This document shows positions 27,191-35,615 of a DNA stretch of 39,041 bases, piece by piece. The DNA comes from Blastococcus saxobsidens. Lineage in GTDB: Bacteria; Actinomycetota; Actinomycetes; Mycobacteriales; Geodermatophilaceae. How positions within the stretch are numbered: the first letter of the stretch is position 1; every line of letters begins with the position of its first letter. The position numbers and the translations under genes were made by a program. The stretch lies in contig NZ_JAAGWG010000017.1 in NCBI RefSeq assembly GCF_010682065.1, forward strand, positions 1-39,041. Reading direction: 5' to 3'. The notes under the pieces are model-generated. The model made no database searches. It was not told the origin of the DNA and worked only from the letters and a program-made list of their open reading frames with translations.

Positions 27191-27694
27191 TCAAAGGTCG
27201 GCGTCGGCCGGCTCGTCGGGCGCCGTCCAGGCCAGGTGCCAGTAGGCCAGCAGCCCGGCGGCCATCCACAGCAGGAACCCGAGGCACAGCCCGAGCCCGA
27301 TCTCATCGGTCAGGGCGACGAGCGTGACCGCGCCGGCGAACGCGGTGAAGTTGAGCCCCCACGCAGGCCACGCCACTGCCACGTACGAGCGTTCCCGCAG
27401 TTCCTGCTGGTGCTCGTCCATCGAGCGGCTGCTCCGGTCGAACACCCCGCGGATGCTCAGGTTGAGCAGTGAGTGCAGCGGGATGAACCCGAGCATGCCC
27501 GCCGTCCACACGAGGAAGAACCACGTCGACCAGCCCGTGGTGGCCGCGCAGATCAGCGTGGCCACGACCAGCGCCAGGAACAATGCGATCTGGGCGGCCA
27601 CCGCGCGCCGGCGGACCGGGCGCCTGCGGGCCCACGCGTACCGGCCGTCGTCGAAGGTGCGGGCGAGGTAGGTCTGGTCCGGGGAGATGCTCAC
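27191..27694 (-). CDS. Four-helix membrane protein paired with an XRE regulator
   Basis: A 167-aa protein. After a hydrophilic start (MSISPDQTYLARTFDDGRYAW) come paired hydrophobic segments: AAQIALFLALVVATLICAA, WFFLVWTAGMLGFIPLHSLL, a charged loop (DEHQQELRERSYVAVAWP), then LNFTAFAGAVTLVALT and LGLCLGFLLWMAAGLLAYW. I recognise no named family. ATG 27694 overlaps the stop of the upstream XRE gene by 4 bp, so the two are coupled. Regulator and membrane-protein pairs of this kind often respond to envelope or growth signals, but nothing in the sequence tells which. Confidence 0.75.
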   Translation of the reverse strand: MSISPDQTYLARTFDDGRYAWARRRPVRRRAVAAQIALFLALVVATLICAATTGWSTWFFLVWTAGMLGFIPLHSLLNLSIRGVFDRSSRSMDEHQQELRERSYVAVAWPAWGLNFTAFAGAVTLVALTDEIGLGLCLGFLLWMAAGLLAYWHLAWTAPDEPADADL

Positions 27695-27957
27695 GGTGTC
27701 CTCCTGAGGAGTTCCTGGCTGAGTGAGGGCAGGGGGTCCAGCGAGAAGATCGCCTCGACCGGGAGGCCGAAGAACCGCGCGATGCGCAGTGCCAGCGCCA
27801 GCGACGGGCTGTACTCGCCGCGCTCCACGTAGCCGATGGTCTGCGGATGGACCCCCACGGCCTCCGCGAGTTCCCTGCGGCTGACCCCCCGGTCGGCGCG
27901 GAGGACGGCGATGCGGTCGTGCACGCGGTCCGCATCGCTCTTCGGCTGTCTTCCCAT
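27691..27957 (-). CDS. XRE-family transcriptional regulator
   Basis: An 88-aa repressor-like protein that is almost entirely a helix-turn-helix_3 domain: DRIAVLRADRGVSRRELAEAVGVHPQTIGYVERGEYSPSLALALRIARFFGLPVEAIF. It matches the small YozG/YgzD-type regulators that sit before a membrane gene. ATG 27957 is selected because a TACGGT -10 box ends 7 nt upstream; the frame stays open to 28005. A perfect palindrome GCATTAATGC lies just upstream of that -10 box, a probable autoregulatory operator. Confidence 0.88.
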   Translation of the reverse strand: MGRQPKSDADRVHDRIAVLRADRGVSRRELAEAVGVHPQTIGYVERGEYSPSLALALRIARFFGLPVEAIFSLDPLPSLSQELLRRTP

Positions 27958-27964
27958 ACGACGA

Positions 27965-27970
27965 ACCGTA
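27965..27970 (-). promoter_or_regulatory. -10 box TACGGT, leaderless XRE gene
   Basis: On the minus strand TACGGT is followed by 7 nt and ATG 27957; no Shine-Dalgarno is present. Confidence 0.55.
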
Positions 27971-27980
27971 GCATTAATGC
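27971..27980. promoter_or_regulatory. Palindrome GCATTAATGC, candidate XRE operator
   Basis: A perfect 10-bp palindrome with an A/T core, rare in this GC-rich DNA, immediately upstream of the XRE -10 box. Small XRE repressors commonly bind such sites at their own promoter. Confidence 0.45.
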
Positions 27981-28130
27981 GACGACCAGCAACAGTGCTG
28001 TTCACCGCTCAGCGCAAGCCGACGGCAACTCCGGGGAAGTTGCTGCCCGTCAGCCCGCTGGAGCAGCTACTTCCCCGAAGTCGCGGGGGACAGGTCGCGC
28101 GCCGGCCCCGCAGCCGGCACGCCGATCAGC

Positions 28131-28181
28131 TCGACGAGCGGATCACCTCGACGAGCGGATCACCTCGACGAGCGGACCACC
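28131..28181. repeat. Three 17-bp tandem repeats
   Basis: Units 28131-28147 and 28148-28164 are identical (TCGACGAGCGGATCACC); 28165-28181 differs at one base. The repeat covers the last codons and stop of the small membrane gene that ends at 28160. Confidence 0.93.
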
Positions 28182-28366
28182 GCGACCGCGACCAGCACGA
28201 TGCCCACCAGCAGGCCGATCCAGGACGCCGCGGCCAGGACGGTGCCTGCGCCGCCCTGCGTGGAGTCGTGGCCGATGGCCGTCGCCATGAGGCCCAGCGT
28301 GGCCAGCACCACCACGACCCCGCCGACCAGTGCCAGCCGTCCGTGGTCGGTCGTCCGTCGCTCCAC
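28160..28366 (-). CDS. Small two-helix membrane protein
   Basis: A 68-aa protein from GTG 28366, which has a clear GGAGGT six bases upstream; the much longer open frame above it is a shadow of the radical SAM gene. After MERRTTDHGR come two hydrophobic helices, LALVGGVVVVLATLGLMATAIG and VLAAASWIGLLVGIVLVAVAVV, linked by a short polar loop with HDSTQGG, and a basic tail. I recognise no family. It stands alone between the XRE gene and the divergent radical SAM gene. Confidence 0.7.
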   Translation of the reverse strand: MERRTTDHGRLALVGGVVVVLATLGLMATAIGHDSTQGGAGTVLAAASWIGLLVGIVLVAVAVVRSSR

Positions 28367-28504
28367 GCCGGACCTCCTTCTCGCTCGTCGGGACGTCCAG
28401 TCTGCCGCGCGCGCGGGCGGGAACGCCGGGCGCCGGCAGGCACGCCGCGCCGGGCCCGGGACCGCGGCACCCCGCGAGGGGGAGGAGGAACGCAGAGAGC
28501 CGTC

Positions 28505-28510
28505 TACCCT
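28505..28510 (+). promoter_or_regulatory. -10 box TACCCT upstream of the radical SAM gene
   Basis: TACCCT ends 9 nt before ATG 28520 and no Shine-Dalgarno fits; likely leaderless or nearly so. Confidence 0.5.
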
Positions 28511-28519
28511 GGACCGGTC

Positions 28520-30463
28520 ATGACTGCAGAGCTCCGCACTGCCACGGGCGAGTCGCTGTACCCGCGACTCGAGCCCTTGCTGGCCCAGGTCCAGAAGCCC
28601 ATCCAGTACGTGGGCGGTGAACTCAACGCCCAGGTGAAGCCGTGGGAGTCCGCCGACGTCCACTGGGCGCTGATGTATCCCGACGCCTACGAGGTCGGGC
28701 TGCCCAACCAGGGCCTGATGATCCTGTACGAGGTGCTCAACGAGCGCCCCGACGTCCTCGCCGAGCGCACCTACGCGGTGTGGCCCGACCTGGCCGGGCT
28801 GATGCGGGAGAACGGCGTCCCCCAGTTCACCGTCGACGGCCACCGCTCGGTGCGCGACTTCGACCTGCTCGGCGTCAGCTTCGCCACCGAGCTGGGGTAC
28901 ACGAACCTGCTCGAGGCCCTCGACCTCGCGGGCGTCCCGGTCCACGTCGTCGACCGGGACGAGACGCACCCCGTCGTCGTCGCCGGCGGGCACGCCGCGT
29001 TCAACCCCGAGCCGGTCGCCGACTTCGTCGACTGCGCCGCCCTCGGCGACGGCGAGCAGGCCGTCGGTGACATCACCGACGTCGTCAAGGCGTGGAAGGC
29101 CCAGGGACGCCCGGGTGGGCGCGAGGAGCTGCTGGCCCGCCTGGCCCGCGTCGACGGCGTCTACGTGCCGCGCTTCTACGCCGTCACCTACGGCGCCGAC
29201 GGCACCATCGCCGCCGTCACCCGCACCCGCGACGACGTCCCCGAGCGGGTCGGCAAGCGCACCGTCATGGACCTCGACGAGTGGCCCTACCCGAAGACGC
29301 CGCTGGTGCCGCTCGCCGAGAGCGTGCACGAGCGGATGAGCGTGGAGATCTTCCGCGGCTGCACGCGCGGCTGCCGCTTCTGCCAGGCCGGGATGATCAC
29401 CCGCCCGGTCCGCGAGCGGACGATCACCGGCATCGGCTCCATGGTCGAGCAGGGCCTCAAGGCCACCGGCTACGAGGAGGTCGGGCTGCTGTCGCTGTCC
29501 AGCGCCGACCACTCCGAGATCGGGCAGGTCGCCAAGGAGCTGGCCGACCGCTACGAGGACTCCAAGGTCAGCCTGAGCCTCCCCAGCACCCGCGTCGACG
29601 CGTTCAACGTCACGCTGGCCAACGAGCTGTCCCGCAACGGTCGGCGCAGCGGCCTCACCTTCGCGCCCGAGGGCGGCAGCGAGCGGATCCGCCGGGTCAT
29701 CAACAAGACGGTGTCCAAGGAGGACCTCGTCCGCACGGTGACGACGGCGTACGCCAACGGCTGGACCCAGGTGAAGCTCTACTTCATGTGCGGTCTGCCC
29801 ACCGAGACCGACGAGGACGTGCTGGAGATCGCCGAGCTGGCGGTCGAGGTGATCCGCGCCGGCCGGGAGGCCAGCGGGCGCAAGGACATCCGCTGCACCG
29901 TCTCCATCGGTGGCTTCGTGCCCAAGCCGCACACGCCGTTCCAGTGGGCGAGCCAGGCCAGCGCCGAGACGATCGACCACCGGCTGCGGGTGCTGCGGCA
30001 GGCGATCAACGCCGACCGGCGCATCGGCCGCTCCATCGGGCTGCGCTACCACGACGGCAAGCCGGGCGTGATCGAAGGCCTGCTGTCCCGCGGTGACCGC
30101 CGCGTCGGCCGGGTCATCGAGCGGGTGTGGCGCGAGGGCGGCAAGTTCGACGGCTGGAGCGAGCACTTCTCCTACGACCGCTGGGTCGGCGCCGCCACCG
30201 AGGAGCTGGCGGGCTTCGGCGTGGACCTCGACTGGTACACCACCCGCGAGCGCACCCAGCACGAGATCCTGCCCTGGGACCACCTGGACTCGGGGCTGGA
30301 CAAGGAGTGGCTCTGGGACGACTGGCAGGAGGCGCTCTCCGAGGAGGAGGTCGCCGACTGCCGGTGGACCCCCTGCTACGACTGCGGGGTCTGCCCGACG
30401 ATGGGGACCGAGATCCAGATCGGCCCCACCGGGCGCAGCCTGCTGCCGCTCACCGTCGTCTGA
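28520..30463 (+). CDS. TIGR03960-family radical SAM protein
   Basis: A 647-aa protein. A B12-binding-like N-terminal half (ADVHWALMYPDAYEVGLPNQGLMILYEVLN; GVSFATELGYTNLLEALDLAGV; VAGGHAAFNPEP) is followed by the radical SAM core with the 4Fe-4S cysteines C281, C285 and C288 (CTRGCRFCQAG). Later blocks include FAPEGGSERIRRVINK and the C-terminal CYDCGVCP, which may bind a further cluster or zinc. The family is almost always next to a DUF2344 gene, as here, where the TGATG junction couples them. The reaction is not established. Proximity to rne and ribosomal genes suggests a role in RNA or translation. Confidence 0.93.
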   Translation: MTAELRTATGESLYPRLEPLLAQVQKPIQYVGGELNAQVKPWESADVHWALMYPDAYEVGLPNQGLMILYEVLNERPDVLAERTYAVWPDLAGLMRENGVPQFTVDGHRSVRDFDLLGVSFATELGYTNLLEALDLAGVPVHVVDRDETHPVVVAGGHAAFNPEPVADFVDCAALGDGEQAVGDITDVVKAWKAQGRPGGREELLARLARVDGVYVPRFYAVTYGADGTIAAVTRTRDDVPERVGKRTVMDLDEWPYPKTPLVPLAESVHERMSVEIFRGCTRGCRFCQAGMITRPVRERTITGIGSMVEQGLKATGYEEVGLLSLSSADHSEIGQVAKELADRYEDSKVSLSLPSTRVDAFNVTLANELSRNGRRSGLTFAPEGGSERIRRVINKTVSKEDLVRTVTTAYANGWTQVKLYFMCGLPTETDEDVLEIAELAVEVIRAGREASGRKDIRCTVSIGGFVPKPHTPFQWASQASAETIDHRLRVLRQAINADRRIGRSIGLRYHDGKPGVIEGLLSRGDRRVGRVIERVWREGGKFDGWSEHFSYDRWVGAATEELAGFGVDLDWYTTRERTQHEILPWDHLDSGLDKEWLWDDWQEALSEEEVADCRWTPCYDCGVCPTMGTEIQIGPTGRSLLPLTVV

Positions 30464-31230
30464 TGGCCCGTCAGCCCGACGGCCCGCCGCCGCCGCCGAC
30501 CGTCCAGAAGCTCCGGATCCGCTACGCCAAGCGGGGCCGGCTGCGGTTCGCCTCGCACCGCGACCTGGCCCGCGCCCTGGAGCGGTCGCTGCGCCGCGCC
30601 CAGGTGCCGATGGCGTTCTCGGCCGGGTTCAGCCCGCACCCGAAGATCTCCTACATCGGAGCCGCCCCCACCGGGTCGGCGAGCGAGGCGGAGTACCTGG
30701 AGATCGGGGTCGCGATCCGCTGCGAGCCCGAGGCGGTGCGGGCCGCGCTGGACGCCGCCCTCCCGGAGGACATCGCCGTCCTCGAGTGCGTCGAGGCCGG
30801 GCAGGGGACCGGCTCGCTGGCCGACCGCATCGACACCTCGGTCTGGCGGGTGGAGCTGCCGGGAGTGAGCCTGGCGGAGCTGCAGCCGGCCGTGGAGCAG
30901 TTCCTCGCCAGCGACGTCGTGACCGTCGCCAAGCGCACCAAGAACGGCCTCAAGGACATCGACGCGCGCCCCGCCGTGGCCAGCGCGTCGGCGGCCGAGG
31001 AGGCAGGTTGTGCCATACTGCACATGGTCGTCCGGCAGGTCACGCCCGCTGTACGACCGGACGACGTGTTGGCCGCACTGGCTGCCGTCGCCGACCTGCG
31101 CCCGCCGTCGCCCCCACGGGCCGTGCGTGAGGCGCAGGGCCGGCTCGACGACACCGGGACCGTGGCCGACCCGCTCGGTCCCGACCGCGAGGCGCGGTCC
31201 TCCGTCCAGGAGGAGCACGCCACGGTCTGA
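30463..31230 (+). CDS. TIGR03936 (DUF2344) radical-SAM-linked protein
   Basis: A 255-aa protein. The DUF2344 core reads KLRIRYAKRGRLRFASHRDLARALERSLRRAQVPMAFSAGFSPHPKISYIGA, then SEAEYLEIGV, then a domain ending with a variable acidic/basic tail. In other bacteria the domain is fused to, or encoded beside, the TIGR03960 radical SAM protein and is taken as its accessory subunit. ATG 30463 shares its A with the stop codon of the upstream gene. A 334-bp C-rich gap follows before rne. Confidence 0.92.
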   Translation: MARQPDGPPPPPTVQKLRIRYAKRGRLRFASHRDLARALERSLRRAQVPMAFSAGFSPHPKISYIGAAPTGSASEAEYLEIGVAIRCEPEAVRAALDAALPEDIAVLECVEAGQGTGSLADRIDTSVWRVELPGVSLAELQPAVEQFLASDVVTVAKRTKNGLKDIDARPAVASASAAEEAGCAILHMVVRQVTPAVRPDDVLAALAAVADLRPPSPPRAVREAQGRLDDTGTVADPLGPDREARSSVQEEHATV

Positions 31231-31564
31231 CCGGCGGAGCCCTCCGGGGCCGACGCCGTCGAGCGACACGGCTGCCAGACGTGACGCGACCCGCTCCGGG
31301 CCAACCGGCTCCGGGCGACCCAGACCACCGCACCACCCGCAAGGACCGGCACCACCCGCGCCCAGCACCACCGGGCGCGCGCACCACAGCATTCCGGCCC
31401 CCGGTAGCGGCAACCGCCGCGCGGGAGCCGCATCAGACTTCCGCAGGGCGAGCCTGACCGCCGTACCCCGCGCGGCGGCTCGCCCCGCCCAACCCGTGCA
31501 CCTGCGCGGCCGCCAGTCGTTCCGATCGGCGCCCGGGAGCACCACACAGGAGGCGAGAGCCCTC
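31231..31564 (+). promoter_or_regulatory. Long C-rich leader region of rne
   Basis: No gene is visible. The stretch around 31317-31385 is rich in CCACC and CACC repeats on the coding strand and poor in T, suggesting an unstructured single-stranded RNA segment. The right end holds AGGAGG before the GTG start. RNase E genes of other bacteria control their own mRNA through the 5' leader; a similar role here is inference. Confidence 0.4.
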
Positions 31565-34500
31565 GTGGCTGACACCGACCACACGAACCCCGAGAACGAC
31601 GAGGCCGCGACCGGCGCCGGCGTGGACCCGGGCACCCCGCAGCCCGCCGAGGCCGAGGTGACCGGCATGCCGGCCACCCCCGACGAAGGGGCGCCGGCCG
31701 AGTCCGCCGGCAGCGAGGCCCCGGCCGACGAGACCCAGACCGACGAGGCCGGGACCGGCGAGCCCGGGCCCGACGGGGCCGGGACCGAGGCTCAGGCTCA
31801 GGTCGAGGTCGAGGCTGAGGACGACGAGCACGAGCCGGTGCGGTCGCCCTTCGGCGCGCAGTTCAGCTCGCCGGAGCCCACGGCCGTCGTCGCCCGTCCG
31901 CGCCGCCGCGCCACCCGGCCCGCCGGAGCGGCGGAGCCCAGCGCCGCCGAGCCGGTCGCCGTCGCCCCCGCCGCGCCCGTCCCCGCCTTCATCAGCTTCA
32001 TGGCGCCCCCGGCTGACGTGCCGGTCGCGCCGCGCCGCCGCAGCCGCCGCCCCGCCGAGTCGCCGGACCCCGAGCTCGTCGAGGAAGCGACCTCGGCCCG
32101 CGACTCCGAGCAGGACGAGGTCGAGGAGGTCCCCCGCGGCCGGCGCAGCCGCTCCCGCGGGCGCCGTCCGGTCGAGCAGCCGGAGGCCGACACCGACCTC
32201 ATCGAGGACGAGCAGGGCGAGGACGCCGACGAGCGCGGTGACTCCGGCGACGACTCCGACGAGACCGGTTCCTCGGCCAGCCGTCGGCGCCGTCGGGGCC
32301 GTCGTGGCCGCGGCCGCGGCCGCAGCGGTGAGGACAGCGCCGAGGACGAGAACGGTGACGAGCGCCCCGAGGCCGACGAGGACGAGGACGCGGAGCGCGC
32401 CGACGAGTCGGCGGAGTCCGACGACGAGGGTGACGGCGAGGGCGAGGAGTCCTCGAGCGGATCGAGCACCCGTCGGCGCCGCCGTCGGCGGCGCCGCAGC
32501 GGCAGCGCCTCCGGTGACGACAGCTCGGACGACAGCGACGACGACGACCGGCCCGAGCGCGCGGGCCGCAACGGTCGCAGCACCAGCGACGACGACGTCC
32601 GTGGCATCGCCGGCTCCACCCGGCTGGAGGCCAAGCGGCAGCGCCGGCGGGACGGCCGGGACACCGGGCGTCGTCGCCAGCCGATCCTGACCGAGTCGGA
32701 GTTCCTCGCCCGCCGCGAGGCCGTGGACCGCAAGATGGTCATCCGGCAGCGCGGGGAGCGGACCCAGATCGCCGTGCTCGAGGACGACGTCCTCGTCGAG
32801 CACTACGTGACCCAGGCGCAGGCGACGTCCTTCGCCGGCAACGTCTACCTCGGCCGGGTGCAGAACGTGCTGCCCAGCATGGAGGCGGCGTTCGTCGACA
32901 TCGGCAAGGGCCGCAACGCCGTGGTCTACGCCGGTGAGGTCAACTGGGACGCCGCGGGCCTGTCGGGCAAGCAGCGCTCGATCGAGACCGCCTTCAAGTC
33001 CGGCGACAAGATCCTGGTCCAGGTGACGAAGGACCCGATCGGCCACAAGGGCGCCCGGCTGACCCAGCAGATCAACCTGCCCGGGCGCTTCCTGGTCTAC
33101 GTGCCCGGCGGCTCGATGACCGGGATCAGCCGCAAGCTGCCCGACACCGAGCGCCAGCGCCTCAAGGACATCCTCAAGCGGATCGTCCCCGAGGACGCCG
33201 GCGTCATCATCCGGACCGCCGCGGAAGGCGCCTCGGAGGAGGAGCTCACCCGCGACGTCAACCGGCTGACGGCGCAGTGGGACGTCATCCAGAAGAAGGC
33301 GGAGTCCCTCCAGAACGGCTCCGGGAACGCGCCGTCGTTGTTGTACGGCGAGCCCGACCTGGCCATCCGCGTCATCCGCGACGTCTTCAACGAGGACTTC
33401 AAGGAGCTCGTCGTCCAGGGCGACGACGCGTGGGACACCGTCGAGGCCTACGTCGCGCACGTCTCCCCGGAGCTGACCGAGCGGCTGTCCCGCTACACCG
33501 GCCAGGGCGACGTCTTCCACGACCTGCGGATCGACGAGCAGCTGGCCAAGGCGCTCGACCGCAAGGTCTGGCTGCCCAGCGGTGGTTCGCTGGTCATCGA
33601 CCGCACCGAGGCCATGACCGTCGTCGACGTCAACACCGGCAAGTTCACCGGCTCCGGCGGCAACCTCGAGCAGACGGTGACGCGCAACAACATGGAGGCG
33701 GCCGAGGAGATCGTCCGCCAGCTCCGGCTGCGCGACATCGGCGGCATCATCGTCATCGACTTCATCGACATGGTGCTGGAGAGCAATCGCGACCTCGTGC
33801 TGCGGCGGCTCACCGAGTGCCTGGGCCGCGACCGGACCAAGCACCAGGTCGCCGAGGTGACCTCGCTGGGCCTGGTGCAGATGACCCGCAAGCGGGTCGG
33901 CCAGGGCCTGCTCGAGGTCTTCTCCGAGCCGTGCGACCACTGCCGTGGCCGCGGGATCATCGTGAGCACCGACCCGGCGGACGAGAAGCGCCGCGGCAAC
34001 GGGGGCGGCAACGGGGGCGGCGCCAAGGACGCCGGCAGCCCCAAGGACTCCGGCGCCAAGGACGGCGGAGGCAGGGAGTCCGACGGAGGCCGGAACCGGG
34101 GCGGCAGGGACCAGGCCCGGGAGGCCGGCAAGGAGTCCGCGCCGGAGACCGGCAACGACGAGAGTGCCGACGCGACCGCCCCGGCGGCACCGGAGGCCGC
34201 TGCCGACGGCGAGTCGTCCGAGGGCTCGCGCAGCGGGGGTCGCCGCAACCGGGGTCGCCGCAACCGCGGCCAGTCGGGGGAGGACCGCGCGGCCGAGGAC
34301 GCCGCCGTGCTGGCCGGGACCACCACGGAGGACACCGCGACGGAGGACACCGCCACGGAGGGCCTCGCCACGGACGGCCGCGCGCCGGCCGAGCCGGTCG
34401 CCGACGGGTCCGCCGAGACGGTCGAGGAGGTCGTGCCGCCCGTGCTCCCGCTCGACCCGCCGGGCCACGTGGCCACCGTCCAGCCGCTGCCCGAGACCGT

Positions 34501-34771
34501 CCCGGTCCCGGCGGCGCCCGCCGAGACGGAGGCCGACGACGTGCTGCCGGCCGGTGAGGTCGGTGCGGTCGAGGTGCCGGAGCAGGACGCGGTGCCGATC
34601 ACCCCGGCCACCACGGCCGCGGACGTGACCCCCGACAGCGTCGCGCACCGCACCGACGCCGGTGCCGAGGCCTCCGTGGCCCCGGCTCCCGCGGACGAGG
34701 AGGCGCCCGTGGCGCCCTCCCGTCCGCGCCGCCGCCGGGCCGCCAGCCGTCCGGCGGGCCCACCCGCCTGA
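31565..34771 (+). CDS. rne: Ribonuclease E/G family endoribonuclease
   Basis: A 1068-aa RNase E-type enzyme for mRNA decay and rRNA processing. The catalytic core covers about residues 375-800: an S1 domain (GNVYLGRVQNVLPSMEAAFVDIGKG), a DNase I-like domain with metal-binding Asp688 (VVDVNTGKFTG) and Asp732 (IIVIDFIDM), and the zinc-link C790/C793 in CDHCRGRG. The N-terminal 370 residues are acidic with Arg-rich blocks ([15 protein letters not shown]), and the C-terminal 270 are Pro/Ala/Glu-rich with RNRGRRNRGQ; both are probably disordered RNA- or partner-binding tails. GTG 31565 has AGGAGG upstream. An inverted copy of the hairpin repeat begins right after the stop. Confidence 0.95.
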   Translation: MADTDHTNPENDEAATGAGVDPGTPQPAEAEVTGMPATPDEGAPAESAGSEAPADETQTDEAGTGEPGPDGAGTEAQAQVEVEAEDDEHEPVRSPFGAQFSSPEPTAVVARPRRRATRPAGAAEPSAAEPVAVAPAAPVPAFISFMAPPADVPVAPRRRSRRPAESPDPELVEEATSARDSEQDEVEEVPRGRRSRSRGRRPVEQPEADTDLIEDEQGEDADERGDSGDDSDETGSSASRRRRRGRRGRGRGRSGEDSAEDENGDERPEADEDEDAERADESAESDDEGDGEGEESSSGSSTRRRRRRRRRSGSASGDDSSDDSDDDDRPERAGRNGRSTSDDDVRGIAGSTRLEAKRQRRRDGRDTGRRRQPILTESEFLARREAVDRKMVIRQRGERTQIAVLEDDVLVEHYVTQAQATSFAGNVYLGRVQNVLPSMEAAFVDIGKGRNAVVYAGEVNWDAAGLSGKQRSIETAFKSGDKILVQVTKDPIGHKGARLTQQINLPGRFLVYVPGGSMTGISRKLPDTERQRLKDILKRIVPEDAGVIIRTAAEGASEEELTRDVNRLTAQWDVIQKKAESLQNGSGNAPSLLYGEPDLAIRVIRDVFNEDFKELVVQGDDAWDTVEAYVAHVSPELTERLSRYTGQGDVFHDLRIDEQLAKALDRKVWLPSGGSLVIDRTEAMTVVDVNTGKFTGSGGNLEQTVTRNNMEAAEEIVRQLRLRDIGGIIVIDFIDMVLESNRDLVLRRLTECLGRDRTKHQVAEVTSLGLVQMTRKRVGQGLLEVFSEPCDHCRGRGIIVSTDPADEKRRGNGGGNGGGAKDAGSPKDSGAKDGGGRESDGGRNRGGRDQAREAGKESAPETGNDESADATAPAAPEAAADGESSEGSRSGGRRNRGRRNRGQSGEDRAAEDAAVLAGTTTEDTATEDTATEGLATDGRAPAEPVADGSAETVEEVVPPVLPLDPPGHVATVQPLPETVPVPAAPAETEADDVLPAGEVGAVEVPEQDAVPITPATTAADVTPDSVAHRTDAGAEASVAPAPADEEAPVAPSRPRRRRAASRPAGPPA

Positions 34772-34827
34772 GGCCCCGTCCAGAGGCTCGCCCCGAGCGT
34801 GCGAGGGGTGAGGAGAACGCGGTCCTT
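34772..34827 (-). repeat. Nested-hairpin repeat, copy 3, inverted, after rne
   Basis: The reverse complement of copy 1 with few changes, abutting the rne TGA. Arms GGACGGGG/CCCCGTCC correspond to CCCCGTCC at the left and GCGGTCC at the right (imperfect here); the inner GCTCGCCCC and GGGGTGAG parts remain. Confidence 0.88.
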
Positions 34828-34979
34828 CGATCGGGTACGCTGGTCGGGTTGCTGCGCCACCGCGCAGGCGCTTCCGGGCGCCGCCGGGACGGCGTGCGCA
34901 GCCAGTCCAAGCACCCGGCGCCCCCCGGTCGTGCGCGCCGGACACAGAGCTTGACGTAGAAGCGAACGAGGAGTCAGTG

Positions 34980-35291
34980 GTGTACGCAGTGGTGAAGGCC
35001 GGCGGCAGCCAGCACAAGGTGGCCGTGGGCGACACGTTCACGATCAACCGCCTGGCTGGTGCGGCGGGCGACAAGGTCGCTCTCCCGGCCATCCTCCTGG
35101 TCGACGGTGACACCGTCACCAGCGACGCGGCGGCCCTGGCCAAGGTAACCGTGACCGGTGAGATCGTCGAGCACGGCAAGGGCCCGAAGATCCACATCCA
35201 CAAGTTCAAGAACAAGACCGGCTACCACAAGCGGCAGGGGCACCGTCAGCCCCTGACCAGCGTCGTGGTCCGCGACATCTCGAAGGGCTGA
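34980..35291 (+). CDS. rplU: 50S ribosomal protein L21
   Basis: A 103-aa protein of normal L21 length that binds 23S rRNA with L20. It begins [24 protein letters not shown] and carries the C-terminal signature [20 protein letters not shown] ([15 protein letters not shown]). Two GTG codons are in tandem, at 34977 and 34980; the second gives the family's usual start MYAVVKAGG and better spacing (6 nt) from GAGGAG at 34968-34973. rpmA follows 8 bp after the stop. Confidence 0.97.
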   Translation: MYAVVKAGGSQHKVAVGDTFTINRLAGAAGDKVALPAILLVDGDTVTSDAAALAKVTVTGEIVEHGKGPKIHIHKFKNKTGYHKRQGHRQPLTSVVVRDISKG

Positions 35292-35298
35292 CGACGAC

Positions 35299-35556
35299 AT
35301 GGCACACAAGAAGGGCGCTTCGTCCTCCCGCAACGGCCGCGACTCGAACGCGCAGCGCCTCGGCGTCAAGCGCTTCGGCGGCCAGCTCGTGAAGGCCGGC
35401 GAGATCATCGTCCGTCAGCGCGGGACCCACTTCCACCCGGGTCTCGGCGTCGGCCGGGGCAGCGACGACACGCTGTTCGCGCTCGCCGCCGGCTCGGTCA
35501 CCTTCGGCACCAAGCGGGGACGCAAGACGATCTCGATCTCCGCGGTCGAGGCCTGA
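35299..35556 (+). CDS. rpmA: 50S ribosomal protein L27
   Basis: An 85-aa L27, whose N-terminal tail reaches the peptidyl transferase centre. It starts [29 protein letters not shown] and has the signature [11 protein letters not shown]. There is no cleavable N-terminal extension of the Firmicutes type. ATG 35300 region start with L21 directly upstream shows the standard rplU-rpmA operon (the start codon is 35299-35301 in this frame). A strong hairpin follows 20 bp after the stop. Confidence 0.97.
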   Translation: MAHKKGASSSRNGRDSNAQRLGVKRFGGQLVKAGEIIVRQRGTHFHPGLGVGRGSDDTLFALAAGSVTFGTKRGRKTISISAVEA

Positions 35557-35576
35557 ACTTCCGTAGCAGTTCCGCT

Positions 35577-35611
35577 CACGAGCGCACGGGCCTGTGGCCC
35601 GTGCGCTCGTG
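35577..35611 (+). terminator. Perfect 15-bp hairpin after rpmA
   Basis: CACGAGCGCACGGGC (35577-35591) pairs completely with 35597-35611 around the loop CTGTG. There is no long T-tract. It separates rplU-rpmA from obgE, which then has a TTGACA -35-like hexamer at 35616-35621. Confidence 0.88.
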
Positions 35612-35615
35612 GCGC

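Noticed and set aside
28367..30283. Upstream extension of the small membrane gene to 707 aa
   Set aside because: The extension is antisense to the radical SAM gene; a good Shine-Dalgarno marks GTG 28366 as the start.
31433..35215. A 1260-aa open frame on the minus strand opposite rne
   Set aside because: It is a shadow of the GC-rich rne gene; its translation is Gly/Arg/Leu low complexity with no domain, and rne has clear catalytic motifs.
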